A DNA stretch of 64,000 nt, taken from positions 4,207,760 through 4,271,759 of the forward strand of contig CM070727.1 of assembly GCA_036346275.1 (NCBI GenBank), given 5' to 3'. Shown piece after piece: positions 58,610-64,000 of this stretch. A program made the translations under genes and the position numbers. The notes under the pieces were generated by a model. That model saw nothing but the letters and a program-made list of their open reading frames with translations. It was not told where the DNA came from and did no database searches. Source of the DNA: Otatea glauca. Its lineage: Eukaryota > Streptophyta > Magnoliopsida > Poales > Poaceae. Position 1 is the stretch's first letter. Each line of letters opens with the position of its first letter.

Positions 58610-59100
58610 AAGATTTCCACCGCATGGCGCTGCGCCCCGCCGTCCTGGCCGCTACTGAGCCCGGACAAAGGCGCTAATGGCCGCACATCGCACTCCTTGA
58701 GTGCCTCAATCTGTGAATGTAGCACCTCCTTGTCCAACTCCATCGCCGTCGGCTTGCCGCGGAGCTCGTTGATGTACGAGATGGAGTTGCCCAGCAGCTA
58801 CGCCTTGTCCATCTTGGACACGTTTAGCACCATGGAACGCAGCGTGTAGAACTGCTGGTTCAACTTCTCCCGCCGCTGCCTCTCCACCTCCACGTGGTTC
58901 GGGGCTCCTCGGCGGCGTTCATCGGCCGCCCACACTTACGTGAGCGCTTCTCCTCTACCGGCGGCGCCACCATGCGGCTGCGCTCCACCTCACAGACCGA
59001 CGCCTCCAGGTCAGAGTGGTCCGACTCTGATTTGGCCGGTACACCCGTGCCCTGGAATCCTTCGCGGTGCTCTGAGGATGGATGATGGCTTTGAACCCTT
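58610..59100 (-). pseudogene. Captured MYC2-like bHLH transcription factor fragment
   Basis: On the minus strand the order matches the C-terminal half of plant MYC2/MYC3-type bHLH factors. An acidic SESDHSDLEASV stretch (~59030) comes first, then a Lys/Arg linker EKRSRKCGRPMNAAEEP, the basic region NHVEVERQRREKLN and helix 1 FYTLRSMVLNVSKMDKA. Helix 2 is LLGNSISYINELRGKPTAM and the leucine-rich run is ELDKEVLHSQIEALKE. The match fades after GAQRHAVEI (~58610). Defects: a +/-1 frameshift between linker and basic region (~58905) and a TAG at 58798-58800 in the loop/helix 2 start. It has no introns or flanking gene parts, and lies antisense inside the Tat-like element, so it is a transduced fragment and cannot encode a working factor. 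Confidence 0.85.
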
Positions 59101-60214
59101 CGCGACTGAGAATCTTACCCCTCGTGCGGTCAAGATCTGCAATTTGCACATGCATCTAAGCGCCCCGTAGAGCGCACGTTCTACGCCCTGCAGTTGGCGC
59201 CCCGTCCCTGCAGACGCGCCCGCGGCCAACGTTCTCCGATCGCACCCCAAGCTCTGCCGCGCACACACCGATGCCTTTTCTTCCCCAGACGTGGTGCGAG
59301 CACCGTGTTCGAGTTAGGGCGTCGCAGCGCCCGGGCCCGTGCGGCCCCCTGCTCCAGCATAGAACTCGACTGGGGCAGCAACTCTCTCCCCGGTGGTGAG
59401 CTGGGAGTCTGTGGCGGTAGCTCTCTTGTACGGAATCTAGTCGATGCACGAGCGCTATGACTCAGATCCGATCGGCTCCCTCAGCCCCGGGGGGCGCCGC
59501 CGTTCGGCTTGGTTCAACGGTGGCGCACCAGGTTGCTCTGGCGTAGGAGCTAGCCGCCACAAGACCAAACCGACGCAGAGGCCTCACCTTACTTCGACGC
59601 CGCACCGAGCCGGCGCCTACCCTACTCGTCTGTGCCCCGGGGCTAACTCCCCTACTCTAGCTAGCCTCTACCCGGGGTATAGCTGCTGCAGTGCCGGATT
59701 TTGGCCATAGCAGACTTCTTGGCAAGCTGAGGCCGTGCGCCCATTACGAAGACCAGTGGGGTAAAAGGAAAGGGGACCAAGGGAAAAATAAGGACAGGGC
59801 AAAGCCCCTGCGCAAGGATGCCTGTGCAAGCCTTGGGCGATGCCCCCAGTGCCCGTCGTGGGAAGTGCCCGTGCAAAATGGGATGGAAATTGGGCGTTGG
59901 CCTAAGCGCCCCAAATGCTCGGTTTCTCAAGCAGCCCTAGGTGCCTCCTCCAGAGCCCGGTCTAGTGTCCTGTAGACTAGATCGGGCAGTAGCCATGACG
60001 CCCGGCAGACTTGGGATGTTAAAGGGCTAAGTGATCTCGGTCCTGCACTCTTCGTTTTTGGGTCGTCATTATGGTGCCCAAAACTCAGGGGATCTTCCAT
60101 GAGCAGTTTGTGCAAGAGCGCACGCAAGGTGGGCTAGGTCATCACACCTCGCGAAGTGCTAAACCTATGTAGTTTTTTTTGGTCCCTTGGCACTTTTGAA
60201 GGTGCTCGAAGGAC
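59101..60214. other. Tat-like element 3' internal region, second part
   Basis: Mixed GC-rich sequence with no recognisable gene. It may contain further captured DNA but I could not identify a source. Confidence 0.4.
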
Positions 60215-60600
60215 AGGGGGCTAGTGTTGGAGAAAACATACTAATTTCGAGAAGGGAGGCCTCATTCACCTCATACATCGCGGGCATGTGGACACAGCTC
60301 CGCGGGGTGTCGAAAGGGTCTCCCTCACGACCTCATGCCCCCGCAGGTGTCTACGAGAAGCTCTCTCATGCCCCTGTGGCATCTACGGGAGACTCCCTCA
60401 TGCCTCTGTGGGCATGTTACGGGTGGTTCCCACCTCTACCCCCGTGGGCGTGCTACGGGAGGCTCCCTCATACCCCCCATGGGCATGCTACGGGACACTC
60501 CCTCAGGCCTCCGTGGGAATGTGGCGCCCTGACAGAGGAGTCCAACCCCGAGGGGATCACGTAGTAGGTCCTCATGCCCCAATCTCGGTGGAGATGTGAG
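60215..60600 (+). repeat. Diverged internal LTR-like segment
   Basis: GACAGGGGGCTAG then TGTTGGAGAAAACATAC imitates the polypurine tract plus LTR start found at 60776-60800. It is followed by ~40-bp units (CTACGGGAGACTCCCTCATGCC) that are a diverged form of the LTR minisatellite. It looks like the front of an older LTR trapped inside the element. Confidence 0.55.
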
Positions 60601-60775
60601 GAGGGGAGCAATCGCGCCCCACGCTTCGCGCCTAGTACACACCCGGCACTAACTCATCTAGGCTATGAGCCACGCGTGCACCTCTGCTGGGCTAATCCGT
60701 GGCCTACCCAAAGTGACGATCACCGTACACAACAGCGTTTTTGCCCCTCGGGTACCACTCGATATGCCCAAGGGT

Positions 60776-60787
60776 CAGGGGGGCTAG
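60776..60787 (+). other. Polypurine tract
   Basis: CAGGGGGGCTAG immediately before the 3' LTR, the expected position for plus-strand priming. Confidence 0.6.
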
Positions 60788-62542
60788 TGTTGAGGGAAAG
60801 TTCCCTCATGACCCCACAGGCATGTCCCTCCGACAAAGGCAAGGGCCCCAGGCCACAGGGCACTTGGCAAGCCCCCCCCGCTAGTGTTGGAGAAAAAGGA
60901 GGACGTCCACGAGAGGCGCCCACCTACTCCGCGAGAGCCTATGGGAGACGTCCTCCTACTCCGCGGGCGTCTACGGGAGACTCCCTTCTACTCCGCGGAC
61001 GTCGGGAGGCACCCACCTACTCCGCAGGAGCCTACGGGTGGCGCCCTCCTAAGTCCCGGGCGTCTCCGGGAGGCGCCCTCCTACTCATGGGCATCTCAGA
61101 GGCTCCTTTCTACTCCGCGGGCGTTTCCGGGAGGCATCCTCCTACTCCGCGGGCGTCTACGGGAGACTCCCTTCTACTCCGCGGACGTCGGGAGGCACCC
61201 TCCTACTCCGCGGGAGCCTACGGGACGCGCTCTCCTACTCCGCGAGCATCTACAGGAGGCTCCTTTCTACTCCATGGACGTCGGGTGGCACCCTCCTACT
61301 CCGTGGGAGCCTACAGGAGGCGCCCTCTTACTCCGTGAGCATCTACAAGAGGCTCCTTTCTACTCCATGGACGTCGGGAGGCGCCCTCCTACTCCGCGGG
61401 AGCCTACGGAGGCGCCTCCTACTCGCGGTGCCTACGGAGGCGCCCTCCTACTCATGGCGTCTCCGGAGGTGCCCTTCTACTGCGCAGGCGTCGGGAGGCA
61501 CCTCCTACTCGCGGGAGCTTACGGAGGCGCCTCCTACTCCACGGACGTTTCGTGAGGTGTCCACCTACCGCGGAGCCTCACGGAGGCGCCTCCTACTCCG
61601 CATGGCGTCTCGGGGCGTCCTTCTACTCATGGTGTCTCAGGAGGCTCCTTTCTACTCGCAGACGTCGAAGGCACCCTCCTACTCGCGGGAGCTACGGAGG
61701 CGCCTCCTACTCGTGGGCGTTCGAGAGGCGTCCTCCTGCCTGCGGGAGCCTACGGGAGGCGCCCTCCTACTCCGAGGGCGTCTCTAGGAGGCGTTCTTCT
61801 ACTCCGCGGGTGTCTACGGGAGGCTCTCTTCTACTCCTCGGACGTCGGGAGGCACCCTCCTACTCCGCGGGAGCCTTCGGGAGGCGCCCTCCTACTCTGC
61901 GGGCGTCTCCGAGAGGCGTCCCTTTACTCATGGTGTCTACGGAGGCTCCCTTTACTACTGGACGTCGGGAGGCACCCTCCTATTTTGCGGGAGCCTACGG
62001 GAGGCGTCCTACGCCGCGGGGGTCTTCGGGAGGCGCCTTTCTACTCTGCGGAAGTCGAAAGGCGCCCTCCTACCCCGCGGGAGTTTACGGGAGGCGCCCT
62101 CCTACCCCGCGGGCGTCTACGGGAGGCGCCCTCCTACCCCGTGGGGTCCCGGAGTCAGAGGCTTGCCCCACGAAGAGATGACGTGGGATCCACTCTCTTC
62201 GCCCGGGAATGACTAAGATGCCCCCGCTTCAGCCGTTGTAGTAGGGTTAGGATGGTATTTTCGCGTGACAGGCTGGGGCGCCTATAAAAATCCATTGTAA
62301 CCCACTCATGTAAGAGGACTCTCGTTGAATACAGAACTAACAACTGGTGCATCCCTCGGGAGCTTGGACCGGGAGGCCCCTCCCTACTCCCCCCAGGGAA
62401 CGCACCGACAGGAGTAGGGCGCTTCCCTAAGCACCCGAACCTGTATAAACCCTTGTCTCTATTTTCTTCTCTCTCGGACGTTGGCCCGTGAAACGGCCGA
62501 CGTCCGTCCACATTCTTGTGTCTTGTTTCCGAACATACGACA
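60788..62542 (+). repeat. 3' LTR with 32-bp minisatellite
   Basis: 1755 bp, collinear with the 5' LTR. 62150-62542 is almost identical to 53890-54281. The minisatellite part (60910-62140) differs more, and 61390-61720 carries many one- or two-base losses in CCG/CGG words. Long overlapping frames here are again a consequence of the 32-bp period. Confidence 0.9.
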
Positions 62543-62589
62543 CGTTTGGTCCACCAATCACAGCGCCACACGTATCACCGTCTCAGCTT

Positions 62590-62960
62590 TTCCCTCAAGG
62601 TTCTAGGAATTTGCGAAAAGGTCCTACGTGATTTTACATAGAGCTCTCGAGGTTTCGGGAATTTACGATGAGGTCTTATGCTCCTAGCAATTTTACACGT
62701 AGACCCTCGGGGTCTCGAAAATTTGGGAATTTGCGAAGAGATGCGACACGATTTTACACGGAGGCCCTCAGGTTTTTGGGAATTCAAGAAAAGGTCCTAC
62801 GTCCTATAGCAATTTTACACCCTCGGGTTTCTAGGAATTCACGAAAAGGTCCTACTCCATCTAGTAATTTTACACACAAACCCTCCGAGTCCCAAAAAAT
62901 TACAAAAAGATCCTTCGCGATTTTATATGAAGGTCCCCGGAGTTCCGAAAATGTAGCTTA
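62590..62960. repeat. Degenerate ~60-bp tandem repeats
   Basis: About six units built on GGAATTTGCGAAAAGGTCCTA, then GATTTTACAC and GGCCCTCGGGTTTC. Typical of old LTR or satellite debris. The open frame across it (109 codons) is repeat-driven. Confidence 0.6.
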
Positions 62961-63297
62961 TCCCACCCGGCGCAGCATAGCGGTCAAACCCATCTAGTAG
63001 AGCCTAAAAGCTCATGCTTTGTAGCGTGAGGCGACAAAGTTCGAAGCTTACGGTTTTCCGAATGCGACGAAATCTTGTTTTATGACAAGCTAAACCTCTT
63101 ATTTTCATACGTTATATTAAGACAAGAATCACTCAACCCCTTGCTATAGCTTTATGATTAATCAAGAACATACCTTTTTTTGCGTCCTAGCTGGATCTCT
63201 GACCTGTGGGCCAGGTGAGCAATTTCTTCACCCTAGAATTAGTCATTTTCAGCCGAGCCCACGGAAAATCTAAGTTGTCATGGCGGCCAGCCGTTTG

Positions 63298-63305
63298 TAT
63301 ATATA
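63298..63305 (+). promoter_or_regulatory. TATA box of the MATE gene
   Basis: TATATATA lies 140 bp upstream of the ATG, giving a short leader of ~110 nt. The promoter region available before the Tat-like element is only ~750 bp. Confidence 0.6.
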
Positions 63306-63444
63306 TACTGCCAGTGCCCACTCCCTTGTCCATCACCCCCACAAACCCAAGGCAGCCTCTCTCCTCTGCAGCAAACAAAGCAGAGGCGCGGCACGACATT
63401 TTCCAGAGCAGAGAGCACGCACAAAGCAGACGAAGCGTGCAGCC

Positions 63445-64000
63445 ATGGCGACGTGCCACTGCTCGGAGGCGGCGCAATGCCAACACCGGGCCCTCCTCCT
63501 GCCGACGAAGGGCTACCCCAAGCTGCATGACCTCCCGAGGCCGGCTGCCGGCGGCGGCGTTCTTGGCGAGGTGGCGTGCATCCTCTGCCTCACCGGGCCA
63601 ATGGTCGGCGCGGGGATCCTCCTCTATCTGCGTTCCCTAGTGTCTATGGTCTTTCTTGGCCGCCTCGGCCAGCTCGCCCTCGCCGGCGGCTCCCTCGCGC
63701 TCGGCTTCGCCAACATCACCGGCTACTCCGTGCTCTCCGGCCTCGCCGGAGGGATGGACCCCGTCTGCGCCCAGGCGTTCGGCGCCGGGCGCACGGACCT
63801 CCTCCGCGCCGCGCTCCGGCGCACCGTCGTGCTGCTCCTGGTCGCGTCCGTCCCCATCAGCATGCTGTGGGTGGCCATGGACCGCGTCCTCGTTGCCACG
63901 GGTCAGGACCCGGACATAGCAGCCACGGCGTACGCCTACATCCTGTGCTCCTTCCCCGACCTCGTCTTGCAATGCTTCCTCCACCCGCTCCGCATCTACC
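63445..64000 (+). CDS. MATE efflux transporter (DETOXIFICATION family), 5' part
   Basis: The ATG in GCAGCCATGGCG opens a frame of 185 codons that runs uninterrupted off the window. After a ~40-residue hydrophilic N-terminus come membrane segments at about residues 45-70, 76-100, 124-145 and 158-178. Family blocks are GRLGQLALAGGSLALGFANI, GLAGGMDPVCAQAFGAG (residues ~99-114), TGQDPDIA and LVLQCFLHPLRIY. By family these are 12-helix proton- or sodium-coupled antiporters that export organic cations, flavonoids, hormones or toxins across the plasma, vacuolar or endosomal membrane. The MDPVCAQAFGA form and the single-exon GC-rich start fit the DTX49-54/ADP1/ABS3-like clade. About 300 residues should follow to the right. 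No defect is seen. Substrate cannot be told. Confidence 0.9.
   Translation, partial: MATCHCSEAAQCQHRALLLPTKGYPKLHDLPRPAAGGGVLGEVACILCLTGPMVGAGILLYLRSLVSMVFLGRLGQLALAGGSLALGFANITGYSVLSGLAGGMDPVCAQAFGAGRTDLLRAALRRTVVLLLVASVPISMLWVAMDRVLVATGQDPDIAATAYAYILCSFPDLVLQCFLHPLRIY

Larger units (their letters stand above)
52521..62542 (+). mobile_element. Tat-like Gypsy LTR retrotransposon, non-autonomous, with captured gene fragment
   Basis: Direct LTRs (52521-54281 and 60788-62542) begin TGTTGAGGG.AAGTTCCCTC and end GAACATACGACA. A perfect 5-bp duplication CGTTT flanks the element (52516-52520 and 62543-62547). After the left LTR comes a tRNA-Asp-like primer site TGGCGCCGTCCATGGGGA (54284-54301). Before the right LTR is a purine-rich CAGGGGGGCTAG. 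The interior has a gag-like start, an internally deleted integrase, ~5 kb of GC-rich non-pol DNA including an antisense bHLH fragment, and no protease, reverse transcriptase or RNase H. The tRNA-Asp site and integrase style point to the Tat lineage. It needs enzymes in trans, yet its LTR ends are still very similar, so the insertion may be recent. Confidence 0.9.

Noticed and set aside
60574..62181. Open frames of 150-254 codons in the right repeat block
   Set aside because: Same minisatellite in the 3' LTR; no gene.

Overview
The window looks like nuclear DNA from a grass (Poaceae). It has Stowaway MITEs with CTCCCTCCG ends, an Angela/BARE-like copia LTR, a Tat-like Gypsy element, a Mutator-like element (MULE) with a plant-mobile-domain passenger, GC-rich grass-style first exons and plant introns. 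I cannot fix the species; a panicoid grass is a guess. Only two host genes are well supported, both on the + strand near the edges. One is a complete four-exon BAG-family co-chaperone regulator (9018-10330). The other is the 5' part of a MATE/DETOXIFICATION transporter (63445 to the window end). Nearly everything else is mobile DNA or its debris.

Layout. 1-552: unassigned. 553-4846: a complete but decayed Gypsy-type LTR element on the - strand. 5228-6155: a non-autonomous hAT-like element. 6164-8589: gene-free sequence upstream of BAG. 10331-26991: intergenic DNA with a Stowaway MITE, several hAT-like elements that share one AT-rich interior, three tRNA-like segments, a (TA)n tract and a 95-bp tandem triplication. 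27001-44826: a 17.8-kb nested MULE. 44836-52515: intergenic DNA with a second Stowaway copy, another hAT-like element and a copia-type primer-binding motif. 52521-62542: a complete Tat-like LTR retrotransposon. 62548-63297: short degenerate repeats, then the MATE promoter.

The MULE is the most structured object. It has ~86-bp terminal inverted repeats (TIRs) and a 9-bp target duplication (8/9 identical). All its genes lie on the - strand: a mudrA-type transposase (MuDR N-terminal domain, MULE domain, SWIM finger, zinc knuckle), a decayed plant mobile domain (PMD) gene, and an intact-looking two-exon gene for a 270-aa protein with repeated Asp runs that I do not recognise. A long Gypsy-type LTR (35412-42139, 5-bp duplication GTGCT) cut the transposase in two. 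Solo copia LTRs later landed in the MULE (29262-30617) and in that Gypsy LTR (39387-40745). Without these insertions the MULE was about 9.7 kb.

The Tat-like element carries LTRs filled with a 32-bp minisatellite. It has lost the reverse transcriptase/RNase H part and the middle of integrase. It holds, in antisense, a broken copy of the bHLH region of a MYC2-like transcription factor, so it is a gene-fragment-capturing non-autonomous element.
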